64,000 bases of DNA from Acetobacteraceae bacterium H6797 (GCA_015223225.1 JADFCQ010000001.1:983639-1047638), one strand, 5' to 3'; shown: positions 7,019-15,681, counted from the first letter of the stretch. Translations and numbers: made by a program. Notes: generated by a model not told the origin, from the letters alone.

Positions 7019-8338
7019 TCAGGCGAAGTTGATGGGCGCGCCCTTGGGGCCGCCGATCACTTCGTCGTCGCGCATCACGATATGGCCGCGCACGATGGTG
7101 CCTACCGGCCAGGCCGTGCAGGTTTCGCCCGCGAAGGGCGTCCAGCCGCAGGGAGAGACGATCCAGCTCTCCTCGATGGTGCGGCTCTTCTTCATGTCGA
7201 CCAGGGTGAAATCCGCGTCGTAACCAGCCGCGAGACGGCCCTTGCCCACCGCGCCATAGACGCGGGCGGGGCCGGCGGCCATGAGATCGGCCAGGCGGGA
7301 GAGGCTGAGGCGGCCGGCATTCACCTGGGTCAGCATCATCGGCACGATGGTCTGCACGCCCGTCAGGCCGGCCGAGCAGTCGGGCCAGGGCTTTTCCTTA
7401 TTGGCACGGGAATGGGGCGCGTGGTCGGAGCCGATGACATCGACCGTGCCGTCGGCGACGGCCGCCCAAGCGGCCTCGTAATGGCGCTTGTCGCGGATGG
7501 GCGGGTTCATGACCGCATAGCCGCCGAGGCGCTCATAGGCGTCCGGGCCCCACTGGGTCAGGTGATTGACCAGCACCTCGACCGTCGCGACGTCGCGGAA
7601 ATCCTTGAGGTAATCCAATTCCTCGGCCGTGGAGACGTGCAGGATATGCGCCGGGCGGCCTGTCTCGCGGGCGAGCGCCATCAGGCGGCGGGTGCCCAGC
7701 AGGGCGCATTCCACGTCGCGCCACTCGGCGTGGTTCGCATGGGGCATGCCCTTGGTGAACATGGGCTTGCGGGCCTGGAGGCGGTATTCGTCCTCCGAGT
7801 GATAAGCAATGCGGCGGCGGCCGGAGCGCATGACGCGCTCGAGGCTCTCGTCGTCCTCGATCATCAGGTCGCCGGTCGAGCTGCCGGCGAAGACCTTGAT
7901 GGCGCAGACGTTCTTCTCGGCCTCGAGCTCGCCCAACTCGGCGATGTTGGAGCGGGCGGCGCCGACATAGAAGCCGATGTCGCAATAGGTATTGTCGCGG
8001 ACGTAGTCGCGCTTCCAGTCGATCTTCTCGCGTGTGGTGATGCTGGGCGCGGTGTTCGGCATGTCGAAAACGCCGGTGATGCCGCCCAGGATCGCGGCCT
8101 TGGTGCCGGTCGGGATGGTCTCGACCGTGGCATCGCCCGGATCGCGCAGATGGACATGGGCGTCGATCAGGCCGGGCAGGACGTGGAGATGGCTGCAATC
8201 CACCAGCTCGGCGGCATCGGCGCCCCGCAGGTCACCGATCGCGGCGATCTTGCCATTGCGCACGCCGACATCAGCCACTTCCTGCCCCCAGGGCAGGACG
8301 CAGGTGCCGTTGCGCAGGATGAGGTCGAATGTGGCCAT
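7019..8338 (-). CDS. Dihydroorotase / cyclic amidohydrolase
   Basis: Zinc amidohydrolase of 439 residues, the length of class I dihydroorotases, which close carbamoyl-aspartate to dihydroorotate in pyrimidine synthesis. Metal-site residues are visible: DAHVHLRDPG (His61, His63, Arg65), Lys148 in the IKVFAGSSTGDL position expected for the bridging residue, His180, His234 and Asp305 in GSDHAPH. The substrate-binding Asn in MPNT is present. It stands alone rather than beside pyrB, so a related hydantoinase/allantoinase role is possible, but HLRDPG favours dihydroorotase. Confidence 0.88.
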   Translation of the reverse strand: MATFDLILRNGTCVLPWGQEVADVGVRNGKIAAIGDLRGADAAELVDCSHLHVLPGLIDAHVHLRDPGDATVETIPTGTKAAILGGITGVFDMPNTAPSITTREKIDWKRDYVRDNTYCDIGFYVGAARSNIAELGELEAEKNVCAIKVFAGSSTGDLMIEDDESLERVMRSGRRRIAYHSEDEYRLQARKPMFTKGMPHANHAEWRDVECALLGTRRLMALARETGRPAHILHVSTAEELDYLKDFRDVATVEVLVNHLTQWGPDAYERLGGYAVMNPPIRDKRHYEAAWAAVADGTVDVIGSDHAPHSRANKEKPWPDCSAGLTGVQTIVPMMLTQVNAGRLSLSRLADLMAAGPARVYGAVGKGRLAAGYDADFTLVDMKKSRTIEESWIVSPCGWTPFAGETCTAWPVGTIVRGHIVMRDDEVIGGPKGAPINFA

Positions 8339-8406
8339 CGCGAAAGTCCTCCGGTCTGGCCGCTGTCTCTGCCACCCCCTGGCCCGATGGGGAAGGCCCC
8401 TCGAAC

Positions 8407-8437
8407 GGAAACCCCCGCCGACAGAACCGGCGGGGGC
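8407..8437 (-). terminator. Terminator of the 134-aa secreted protein gene
   Basis: A 9-bp perfect stem (CCCCCGCCG/CGGCGGGGG) with a 7-nt loop, followed on the minus strand by TTTCC. It lies 37 bp after the stop codon at 8474. Confidence 0.65.
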
Positions 8438-8473
8438 TTCACGCGACGACTATTCGAGGATCGAGCGCTTTGA

Positions 8474-8878
8474 TCAGCGGGTCGGGCTATTGCCCGGCTG
8501 CGTCACGCCCGGACGGGTCGTGGACATGTTGTTGCCCGAACCCTGGACCTGCGCGGGCGCCGCGGGCTGGCCGGCGCCGGAAGCGCGCGGCGCAGCGTTG
8601 GAGCCGGTCGCGTCGGGGCTGTTGCCACGGGTCTGGCCGGCGCGCTCGGTCGAGAGGTTGTTGCCCGAGCCCTGCACCTGGGCCCCGCCGCTCTGCCCGC
8701 CGCCGACCACGTTCGGTGCCTGGCCCTGCGGGTATTGCATGGTGTTGTTATTGCCGTCCGACGGCGCGCGCGGGCCCGTCTGCGGGGTGGCCTGCGTCGC
8801 GGGCGACGGGGTCTGGGCGTAAGCGCCACCGGCCAGGGTCAGGCCAAGGGCGGAAGCGATAAGAGCCTTGCGGATCAA
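8474..8878 (-). CDS. Secreted low-complexity protein with an internal duplication
   Basis: A 134-residue protein with a standard Sec signal peptide (AYAQT cleavage region near residue 21). The mature part is Gly/Asn/Gln/Pro/Ser/Thr-rich, lacks Cys and should be disordered. The 12-residue motif AQVQGSGNN[LM]ST occurs twice (66-77 and 109-120), each followed by an Arg/Gly/Gln stretch ending in GNSP (85 and 129), so about 43 residues are duplicated. No family is recognised. It faces a long AT-richer upstream region that should hold its promoter. Confidence 0.8.
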   Translation of the reverse strand: MIRKALIASALGLTLAGGAYAQTPSPATQATPQTGPRAPSDGNNNTMQYPQGQAPNVVGGGQSGGAQVQGSGNNLSTERAGQTRGNSPDATGSNAAPRASGAGQPAAPAQVQGSGNNMSTTRPGVTQPGNSPTR

Positions 8879-9414
8879 TGGTCACTCTCCCGGCTTGTTG
8901 TTGCTGGGCGCCTCTGAGGCACCTGTGGGGAGAGAACGGGGTGGGGCGCGGATGGTTGGCGCATCGGCCGCATGGCTCCCATGAGGCAACTTTCCCAGGT
9001 CGTAAGAATCCCGGCCGCCGGGAGCACGGCCAGGGCTCTGTCGCCCATGGGCGGCTCCTTGAGGTCACGGCATGGCGGAAGGTTACATTCCGTTAAAAAG
9101 TCGCGACTCCGGTATTCATTGCAGGGTCGAACCTGCTTTGAGCCATTCCAGGCGGTCGCGGCCGGTATGAATTACCACTTTTTCATGTGTCGCCCGAGGG
9201 GCCCGCAATTGGACGTTTTGCCTTATCGCACAAGGAAAAATTGCCTCTCCGACCGGCGGGCGATGCGGAACATGACCCTCAGATGAACACATTCAACGAT
9301 TGTGCGGCGCATCATCATCCGCTTTTTTCCGGACCATTCTGAACCCCAGTCCAAGCAACAGGGTCGTCCGATGAAGTTTCCCTCCCCGGTTACCGTGGCG
9401 AAAGGTTCCGCGCG
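8879..9414. other. Long divergent intergenic region, 536 bp
   Basis: The longest gap in the window lies between the secreted-protein gene and the nuoM-like gene. The segment at about 9070-9330 is visibly richer in A/T than the surroundings, as expected for promoters. A small hairpin (GCAGG/CCTGC around 9121-9136) and a candidate 15-codon leader frame (9371-9418) are present. The other short frames have no coding character. No clear sigma-70 box could be fixed. Confidence 0.6.
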
Positions 9415-9418
9415 ATGA
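9371..9418 (+). promoter_or_regulatory. Candidate 15-codon leader frame overlapping the nuoM start
   Basis: An ATG at 9371, with AGGG about 8 nt upstream, opens a 15-codon frame ending in TGA at 9416-9418, overlapping the nuoM start by ATGA. This geometry is typical of translational coupling. The peptide itself (MKFPSPVTVAKGSAR) has no recognised attenuator pattern. Confidence 0.3.
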
Positions 9419-10932
9419 TGGCGGCTGGTTTCCCGCTCCTCTCGACGCTGATCTTCCTGCCGCTGGCGGGCGTCGTGATCCTGGCCCTGCTGCGTGGCGA
9501 GGGGATGGCGCATGAGCAGCTCCTGCGGCGCGTGGCGCTTTCCACGAGCCTCGCGGTGCTCGCGCTCTCGCTCGTGCTCTGGATGCGCTTCGACCCCTCG
9601 ACGGCGGCCTATCAGTTCGAGGAGCAGGCCACCTGGCTTCCGGGGACGGGCATCACCTATCACGTGGGCGTGGACGGCATCTCGGTGCTGCTGGTCATGC
9701 TGACCACGATCATGGCCCCGCTCTGCATCCTCGGCGCCTGGAACGCCATCCGGGTGCGGGCGCGTGACCTGCTGATCGCCCTGCTGCTGCTGGAAGGCAT
9801 CCTCATCGGCGTGTTCAGCGCCATGGACCTGATGCTCTTCTACATCTTCTTCGAAGCCTCGATGGTGCCGATCTTCCTCATCATCGGCATCTGGGGCGGC
9901 GCCGACCGCAGCCGCGCGGCGCTGAAGCTCTTCCTCTACACCATGCTCGGCGCGCTCTTCATGCTGCTGGCCGTCATGGTGCTCTGGCAGCTCGCGGGCT
10001 CGACGGACCTGCCGGACCTGCTGGCCCTCTCGCCCAGCCTGACGCATCACGCGCAGATGTGGTTCTTCGCGGCCTTCGCCCTGGCCTTCGCGATCAAGCT
10101 GCCGCTCTTCCCGCTGCATACCTGGCAGCCCGACGCCTATGCCGAGAGCCCGACCGCGGGCTCCGTCATGCTCGGCGGCGTGATGCTGAACATGGGCAGC
10201 TACGGCTTCCTGCGCTTCGCCATCCCGCTTTTCCCGGATGCCGCGCGCACCTTCTCGCCGCTGATCTTCTCGCTGGCGGCCATCGCCATCGTCTATGCGA
10301 GCCTGATCGCCATCGTGCAGAAGGACATGAAGCGGACCATCGCCTATTCCTCCGTCGCCCATATGGGCGTGGTGGCGATCGGCCTCTTCTCGGTGAACCA
10401 ACACAGCATCTCCGGCGCGGTGATGCAGATGCTCTCCTATGGCGTGATCTCGGGCGCCCTCTTCCTCAGCATCGGCATGCTGGAGGAGCGGATGCGCAGC
10501 CAGGAGATCGAGCGTTTCGGCGGCATCGCCAAGGTCATGCCGGTTTTCGCGACACTCTTCATGCTCTTCACCATGGCCGCCGTGGCCCTGCCGGGCACGA
10601 CGAGCTTCACGGGCGAATTCCTGGTGATCGTGGGCGCCTTCAAGAGCAGCCCCTGGCTCTCGGTGGCCGTCTCCAGCGCCATGATCCTGAGCGTCTGCTA
10701 CATGCTCTGGCTCTATCGCCGCGTGCTCTTCGGCGCGATCTCCCGCGAGGAAGTCCGCCGGCTGGTGGACCTCTCGCCCCGCGAGATGGCGATCCTGGCA
10801 CCGCTCGTGGTGCTGACGCTCTGGGGCGGGATCTACCCCTCCTCCTTCCTCGACTTCTTCCAGGCCAGCGTCTCGGCCCTGGTGACGCGCCAGGAAGCCC
10901 TGCTGGCGGCGACGAAGCTCGCCGGGCTCTGA
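9415..10932 (+). CDS. Orphan NuoM-like proton-translocating subunit (complex I antiporter family)
   Basis: A 505-residue multi-spanning protein of the NuoL/M/N-Mrp antiporter family, the size of NuoM (about 14 membrane segments). The proton-path residues of canonical NuoM include Glu147 in FYIFFEASMVPIF, Lys228 in FAIKLPLFPLHTW and Glu401 in FTGEFLVIVGAF, all present. The segment PTAGSVMLGGVMLNMGSYGF has Asn259 where the conserved TM8 Lys of LLKMGTYGF normally sits. The usual WLPDAH is WQPDAY. No other nuo gene adjoins it, so this is probably an extra, divergent copy rather than the complex I subunit proper. A terminator follows. Confidence 0.88.
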   Translation: MMAAGFPLLSTLIFLPLAGVVILALLRGEGMAHEQLLRRVALSTSLAVLALSLVLWMRFDPSTAAYQFEEQATWLPGTGITYHVGVDGISVLLVMLTTIMAPLCILGAWNAIRVRARDLLIALLLLEGILIGVFSAMDLMLFYIFFEASMVPIFLIIGIWGGADRSRAALKLFLYTMLGALFMLLAVMVLWQLAGSTDLPDLLALSPSLTHHAQMWFFAAFALAFAIKLPLFPLHTWQPDAYAESPTAGSVMLGGVMLNMGSYGFLRFAIPLFPDAARTFSPLIFSLAAIAIVYASLIAIVQKDMKRTIAYSSVAHMGVVAIGLFSVNQHSISGAVMQMLSYGVISGALFLSIGMLEERMRSQEIERFGGIAKVMPVFATLFMLFTMAAVALPGTTSFTGEFLVIVGAFKSSPWLSVAVSSAMILSVCYMLWLYRRVLFGAISREEVRRLVDLSPREMAILAPLVVLTLWGGIYPSSFLDFFQASVSALVTRQEALLAATKLAGL

Positions 10933-10955
10933 AGCCGGGTCGGATAAGGATGAAA

Positions 10956-10985
10956 GGGCGGCTCCCGCGAGGGGCCGCCCTTTTT
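10956..10985 (+). terminator. Rho-independent terminator after the nuoM-like gene
   Basis: Stem GGGCGGC/GCCGCCC with an 11-nt loop, followed by TTTTT, 23 bp after the stop codon. Confidence 0.85.
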
Positions 10986-11074
10986 CGTATGAGGGTTTAT
11001 TCACCCTCCGGGCCGGTGACGGCATGGCGGTAATTGCCTAGCGTCCGCCGCGACACAGACCAGGGACTGCACCC

Positions 11075-11893
11075 ATGACCACGCTGACCCATCAGTTCGG
11101 CCCCTATGAAATCACCATCCTCCGCGACGGGCTCTTCGAGCCGGGGACCGAGGTGGTGGCGCATCTGAAAGGCGCCGAGGCGCGGGAGAAGGCGGTGGCG
11201 CGCTGGGGCCGGCCCAAGCTGGCGCTGGACGTGAACACCTTCCTCCTGCGCGGCCCGAACGGGCTCACGCTGGTCGATACCGGGGCGGGGACCAATTGGG
11301 GCCCGGCGCTCGGCCAGCTCTATCCGGCGCTGGAGGCCCTCGGCATCAAGCCCGAGGATATCGACCAGGTGCTGCTGACCCACCTGCATGGCGACCACGC
11401 CCTCGGCCTGATCAAGGACGGCAAGCCCTGGCTGTCCCGCGCGGCGATCCATGTCCCGGCCGCCGATCTCGCCTATTTCACCGATGCCGCGGCCAAGGCG
11501 GCCACGCCCGAGGCCCGGCGCAGCGGCTTCGACATCACCGAGCGGCTGATCGGCCTCTATGGCGACCGGCTGAAGCCCGAGGCCTGGGGCGAGGTGATGC
11601 CGGGGATCGAGCTGCGCTCCCTGCCCGGCCACACGCCCGGCCAGGGCGGCTATCTGGTGAAGGGCGCGCCGAGCCTGCTGATCTCGGCCGACGTCCTGCA
11701 CCTGCCCTCGCTCCAGGGCGACGATCAGGAAGTGGGCACGGTCTATGACCTCGACCCGCAGCTCGCCTTCCAGACGCGCCGCGCCCTGCTGGAGGAGGTG
11801 GCCCGCGAGGGCTGGCTGCTGGCGGGCGGGCATATGCGCGGCTTCGAGAAGGTCACCCCCAAGGGCGCGGGCTTCGAACTGACCCCGATCTGA
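11075..11893 (+). CDS. MBL-fold metallohydrolase (lactonase-like)
   Basis: Metallo-beta-lactamase-fold hydrolase of 272 residues. The metal-binding motif THLHGDH is at 102-108. Further ligands are the His of LPGHTPGQ and the Asp of ISADVLH, with a C-terminal GGHMRGF His. The N-terminal substrate strand VNTFLLRGPNGLTLVDTGAG is typical of the quorum-quenching lactonase/methyl-parathion-hydrolase branch. The true substrate is unknown. No signal peptide is present, so it is cytosolic. It is isolated by the preceding terminator and converges on tadA three bases later. Confidence 0.88.
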   Translation: MTTLTHQFGPYEITILRDGLFEPGTEVVAHLKGAEAREKAVARWGRPKLALDVNTFLLRGPNGLTLVDTGAGTNWGPALGQLYPALEALGIKPEDIDQVLLTHLHGDHALGLIKDGKPWLSRAAIHVPAADLAYFTDAAAKAATPEARRSGFDITERLIGLYGDRLKPEAWGEVMPGIELRSLPGHTPGQGGYLVKGAPSLLISADVLHLPSLQGDDQEVGTVYDLDPQLAFQTRRALLEEVAREGWLLAGGHMRGFEKVTPKGAGFELTPI

Positions 11894-11896
11894 GGC

Positions 11897-12358
11897 TCAG
11901 CGGAGGCCGGCGAAGAAATCCCGCAGCACGGCGGCGCATTCGGCCTCCCTCACGCCCCCGATCACCTCGGGGGCGTGGTGGCAACTCGTGCTCTGGAAAA
12001 TGCGGGGGCCATGGTCCACCCCGCCCGATTTCGGGTCATAGGCGCCATAGACCACCTTCCGCACCCGGAAGGCGGAGAGGGCGGCGGCGCACATCGGGCA
12101 GGGTTCGAGCGTCACGGTCAGGGTGCAATCGGCCAGCCATTTCCCGCCCCGGCGGCGCGCGGCCTCACGCAAGGCCAGCATTTCGGCATGGGCCGAGGGG
12201 TCGGAAAACTCCTCCACGCGATTGCCCGCGCGGGCCAGGACGAGCCCCGCCGCGTCGGTCACCACGGCGCCCACGGGCACCTCGCCGCGCGTGGCGGCGG
12301 CCCTGGCCTCCTCCAGCGCGATCTCGATCGGCGGCAACACATTGGCGCTCTGCATCAT
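11897..12358 (-). CDS. tadA: tRNA-specific adenosine deaminase (A34 to inosine)
   Basis: Zinc-dependent deaminase that converts the wobble adenosine of tRNA-Arg(ACG) to inosine. From the start at 12358 the product has 153 residues, the usual size. The catalytic motifs are HAE (57-59; Glu59 shuttles the proton) and PCPMC (86-90; Cys87 and Cys90 bind zinc). The C-terminal helix with REAECAAVLRDFF is typical of TadA. Two consecutive ATGs (12358, 12355) follow an AAGG box; an in-frame ATG at 12394 is less likely. It is divergent from the C26 peptidase gene with a 41-bp gap. Confidence 0.93.
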   Translation of the reverse strand: MMQSANVLPPIEIALEEARAAATRGEVPVGAVVTDAAGLVLARAGNRVEEFSDPSAHAEMLALREAARRRGGKWLADCTLTVTLEPCPMCAAALSAFRVRKVVYGAYDPKSGGVDHGPRIFQSTSCHHAPEVIGGVREAECAAVLRDFFAGLR

Positions 12359-12399
12359 CAAACCTTGCCCATGCCGGGGCCTGGGGTCTAGCAAGCGCC

Positions 12400-13122
12400 A
12401 TGCGCCCCCGCCAGAAACCCCTTATCGGCATCACCCTGGATGCGGAGCAGCCCGGCGGCTACTCCAAGCTCCCGTGGTATGCTCTCCGCCAGAACTACTT
12501 CTCGGCCGTCGTGGCCGCGGGCGGGCTGCCCGTCGCCCTGCCGCATGAGGCCGAACTCGCCGAGACCTATGCGGCCGAGATCGACGGGTTGCTGATCACC
12601 GGCGGCGCCTTCGATATCGACCCGGCGCTCTATGACGGCGGGGCCCAGCACGAGACGGTGGTGCTCAAGGCCGGGCGCACGGCCTTCGAGTTGGCCATCA
12701 CCCGCGCGGCCCTCGCCCGGAACATCCCGGTGCTGGGCATCTGCGGCGGCGAGCAACTGCTGGCAGTGGCTTTCGGCGGCACGCTCATCCAGCACATCCC
12801 TGATACGGTGAAGAATGCGCTGGCGCATGAGCAGCCCAATCCGCGCACCGAGCCGGGGCATGAGATCGCCATCACGCCCGATACGCTGCTCGAGCGCGTT
12901 GTCGCCCGGCCGCGCATGGCGGTGAATTCCGCGCATCACCAGGCGGTGGCCAGCCCCGGCCCGGGCGTGATCGTGAATGCCACGGCCCCTGACGGGGTGA
13001 TCGAGGGCATCGAACATCCCGGCTACCGCTTCGCGCTCGGCGTGCAGTGGCACCCCGAATACGCGGTCGATCAGGCCGATCCCCATATTTTCACCGCTTT
13101 CGTCGAGGCCTGCCGCGCATGA
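12400..13122 (+). CDS. Class I glutamine amidotransferase-like hydrolase, peptidase C26 (PuuD-like)
   Basis: A 240-residue cytosolic hydrolase of the gamma-glutamyl-GABA hydrolase group. The nucleophile elbow is GICGGEQ (Cys115), and the catalytic pair is His218/Glu220 in GVQWHPE. The N-terminus IGITLDAEQPGGYSKLPWYALRQNYFSAV matches the family. Substrates are gamma-glutamyl amides, for example in putrescine breakdown, but no puu genes are nearby. The gene overlaps the pseudouridine synthase by 4 bp (ATGA), so the two are cotranscribed. The combination suggests a housekeeping rather than a catabolic context. Confidence 0.9.
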   Translation: MRPRQKPLIGITLDAEQPGGYSKLPWYALRQNYFSAVVAAGGLPVALPHEAELAETYAAEIDGLLITGGAFDIDPALYDGGAQHETVVLKAGRTAFELAITRAALARNIPVLGICGGEQLLAVAFGGTLIQHIPDTVKNALAHEQPNPRTEPGHEIAITPDTLLERVVARPRMAVNSAHHQAVASPGPGVIVNATAPDGVIEGIEHPGYRFALGVQWHPEYAVDQADPHIFTAFVEACRA

Positions 13123-14054
13123 GTGATATCGAGTCGGATGAGGTCCAGGGCGAAGACGGCCCGCGCGGCGAGCGCATCGCGAAATGGCTGGCCCGCGCCG
13201 GCATCGCGAGCCGCCGCGACGGCGAGCGGCTGATCGCCGATGGGCGGGTGAAGCTCAACGGCCAGCTGGTCGAGAGCCCGGCGACCTTCGTGAAGATGGG
13301 CGACACCGTCGCGCTCGACAACAAGCCCATCGCCGCCCCGGATCGCTCGCGCCTCTTCCGCTACCACAAGCCCAATGGCCTGGTGACGACGCATAAGGAC
13401 CCGCAGGGGCGCCCGACCGTCTTCGAAAACCTGCCGGAGGGGCTGCCGCGCCTCGTCTCGGTCGGGCGGCTCGACCTCACCTCCGAGGGCCTGCTCCTGC
13501 TGACCAATGACGGCGAGGTGGCGCGCAAGCTGGAACTGCCCTCGAATGGCTGGATCCGCCGCTACCGCGCCCGCGTCTATGGGCGGGTGGATGAGGGTGC
13601 GCTGGCGCGGCTGCGCAACGGCATCACCATCGAGGGCGTGGCCTATGGCCCGATCGATGCCGCGCTGGATTCGCGCCAGGGCGCCAATGCCTGGCTCTCG
13701 GTCGCCATCCGCGAGGGCAAGAACCGCGAGGTACGCCGCGTGATGCAGCATCTCGGCCTGCAGGTGACGCGCCTGATCCGCACCGCCTATGGCCCCTTCC
13801 AGCTCGGCACCCTGCCCGAAGGCGCCGTGGAGGAGGTCAATGCCAAGGTGATGCGCGACCAGCTCGGCCTCGATGCCGCGCCGCGCATCAAGAAGGGCAA
13901 GGAACTGGCCGAGGAGATCATGGCCGAGCGCGCCAGGGCCCAGCCCGAGGCGAAGCCCGCCCGCGCGCCCCGCGCCCGCAGCGCCGGGGACCCGCAGCGC
14001 ACGCCCTGGGGTGCCGTGCCCAAGCGCGGCGGCAAGGTGCAGCGGGAAGACTGA
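13119..14054 (+). CDS. RluB/RsuA-type pseudouridine synthase
   Basis: rRNA-modifying enzyme of 311 residues that isomerises uridine, probably in 23S rRNA (RluB-like). An N-terminal S4 RNA-binding domain (about 17-66, ERIAKWLARAGIASRRDGERLI) is followed by the catalytic domain with Asp119 in VGRLDLTSEGLLLLTNDG. Further conserved blocks are EGKNREVRRVMQHLGL and LIRTAYGPF. The C-terminal 60 residues are a basic Arg/Ala/Pro tail that can bind RNA. The ATG at 13119 overlaps the previous stop codon, and the stop shares one base with the rsmD start. Confidence 0.93.
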   Translation: MSDIESDEVQGEDGPRGERIAKWLARAGIASRRDGERLIADGRVKLNGQLVESPATFVKMGDTVALDNKPIAAPDRSRLFRYHKPNGLVTTHKDPQGRPTVFENLPEGLPRLVSVGRLDLTSEGLLLLTNDGEVARKLELPSNGWIRRYRARVYGRVDEGALARLRNGITIEGVAYGPIDAALDSRQGANAWLSVAIREGKNREVRRVMQHLGLQVTRLIRTAYGPFQLGTLPEGAVEEVNAKVMRDQLGLDAAPRIKKGKELAEEIMAERARAQPEAKPARAPRARSAGDPQRTPWGAVPKRGGKVQRED

Positions 14055-14608
14055 TGCGCATCATCGCCGGCGCCCATCGCGGCCGCGCGCTCACCGCGCC
14101 GGAAGGGCAGGTGACGCGCCCGACCTCGGAGCGGGCGCGGCAGGCGCTCTTCGACATGCTCTGGCACGCGCCCTGGGGCGGCCGGGGGCTGATCGACGGC
14201 GCGCGGGTGCTGGATGTTTTCGCCGGGACCGGCGCGCTGGGGCTGGAGGCGCTCTCACGCGGCGCGGCGCATGTGAGCTTCATCGAGCAGGATCGCGCGG
14301 CCCTCGCCGCCCTGCGGAAGAACATCACCGGCTGCAAGGCCGAGGCGGTGACGAGCGTGCTGCCCGGCGACGCGACCCGGCCGCCGCGGGGCCAGGCCTG
14401 CGCGGTGGTCTTCCTGGACCCGCCCTATGGCAAGGGCCTGGTCGAGGCGGCGCTGAAGGCGCTGGCGCCGGCGGGCTGGATCGCGCCCGGCGCCGTCATC
14501 ATCGCCGAGACGGCCAAGGCCGAGGCGCTGGACCTGCCGGGGCATGAGTTGCTGACCGAGCGGGGCCATGGCGCGGCCATGCTGCGCGTCTGGCGGGCGC
14601 CCGGCTGA
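14054..14608 (+). CDS. rsmD: 16S rRNA (guanine(966)-N2)-methyltransferase
   Basis: SAM-dependent methyltransferase of 184 residues, the family length. The N-terminus MRIIAGAHRGR with TRPTSERARQALFDML is diagnostic. The SAM-binding loop is DVFAGTGALGLE (54-65), and the catalytic motif is DPPYG (Asp122 onward), used for N2 methylation. It overlaps the pseudouridine synthase by one base, forming an rRNA-modification operon with it and the C26 hydrolase. Confidence 0.95.
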   Translation: MRIIAGAHRGRALTAPEGQVTRPTSERARQALFDMLWHAPWGGRGLIDGARVLDVFAGTGALGLEALSRGAAHVSFIEQDRAALAALRKNITGCKAEAVTSVLPGDATRPPRGQACAVVFLDPPYGKGLVEAALKALAPAGWIAPGAVIIAETAKAEALDLPGHELLTERGHGAAMLRVWRAPG

Positions 14609-14683
14609 TTCGCGAGCAATTTCGCGGCGCCGCAGCATTCAAAACGGCCCCGGCACTGCCCAAGTAGAGAGGATCATCCTCTC

Positions 14684-15679
14684 ATGGCCGGGACATCCAT
14701 GCGACGGCGTCTCCTGCTCGCGGCGGCCCTTGCCGCCCCCTTCCCGCTCCGTGCGGCCGGCTCGCTGAACGCTGTCCTGGACGAAGCGGGCGGGCTCGAT
14801 CATCTCGAGACGGTGCTCGTCGCCATCGATGGCGAGGTGGTGGCCGAGCGGGGCTATCGCGGCCATTCGCCGGATCGGGCGACCAATATCAAATCGGCCT
14901 CCAAGCTGGTGATTTCGGCGCTGACGGGCATCGCCATCGACAAGGGCGCGCTGCGGGGCGTGAGCCAGCCGATGGCGACGATCCTGGCGGATAGCCTGCC
15001 GCGCAGCAGCGATCCTCGGATGCAGCAGATTACCATCGGAAACCTGCTTTCCATGCAGGCGGGGCTGCGCTCCACCTCCGGCCGCCATTACGGCGCCTGG
15101 GTCGGCAGCCCGAACTGGGTGCGCGCCGCCCTCGCCCAGCCTTTCGAGGCCGAGCCCGGCGGGCCCATGGTTTATTCCACCGGCTCGACCCATCTGCTCT
15201 CGGCCATCCTCACCCGCCGCACCGGGCGCTCCAGCCTGCAACTGACGCGGGACTGGCTGGGCGATCTCCCCGGCTTCGCCGTCGCCTCCTGGATGCGGGA
15301 CCCGCAGGGGATCTATGTCGGCGGGAATGAGATGGCCATGACGCCCCGCTCCCTGCTCGCCTTCGGCGAGCTTTATCGCCGGGGCGGCGTCACGCCCTCG
15401 GGGCAGCGGCTGATCTCCGAGCGATGGATCGCCGAGTCCTGGCAGCAGCGCACCAATTCCCGCTACACCGGCGATGGCTATGGCTATGGCTGGTTCCTCC
15501 GGCGCGTGGCGGGGGAGGATGTCTTCTATGGCTGGGGCTTCGGTGGACAGATGCTCTACCTCGTCCCCTCCCGCCGGATGAGCGTGGCGATGACCTCCGA
15601 TGACGGCGCCTCGGCCGCCCGGAACGGCCATCGCGACGCGCTGCATGCCCTGCTCGGCCGCATCCTCGAGGCCGCCTGA
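14684..15679 (+). CDS. Exported serine hydrolase, beta-lactamase/penicillin-binding fold
   Basis: A 331-residue protein with an N-terminal signal (RRRLLLAAALAAPFPLRAAG). The active-site pattern of class C beta-lactamase-like hydrolases is present: SASK (Ser71 nucleophile, Lys74), Tyr164 in VYSTGSTH and the third-motif-like GWGFGGQ (about 286-292). It is best called a periplasmic esterase or DD-peptidase-like hydrolase; nothing supports a true beta-lactamase. Two bases separate it from the next exported hydrolase gene, so the two are one operon. Confidence 0.88.
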   Translation: MAGTSMRRRLLLAAALAAPFPLRAAGSLNAVLDEAGGLDHLETVLVAIDGEVVAERGYRGHSPDRATNIKSASKLVISALTGIAIDKGALRGVSQPMATILADSLPRSSDPRMQQITIGNLLSMQAGLRSTSGRHYGAWVGSPNWVRAALAQPFEAEPGGPMVYSTGSTHLLSAILTRRTGRSSLQLTRDWLGDLPGFAVASWMRDPQGIYVGGNEMAMTPRSLLAFGELYRRGGVTPSGQRLISERWIAESWQQRTNSRYTGDGYGYGWFLRRVAGEDVFYGWGFGGQMLYLVPSRRMSVAMTSDDGASAARNGHRDALHALLGRILEAA

Positions 15680-15681
15680 CC

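Noticed and set aside
9223..11025. A 600-codon minus-strand frame
   Set aside because: Antisense to the nuoM-like gene, whose membrane-protein pattern is unmistakable.
11075..11893. Metallo-beta-lactamase resistance gene
   Set aside because: The motif set is that of lactonase-like MBL hydrolases, and there is no signal peptide.
14684..15679. Beta-lactamase resistance gene
   Set aside because: It has the general SxxK/Tyr fold of serine hydrolases, but nothing specific to a true class C beta-lactamase.
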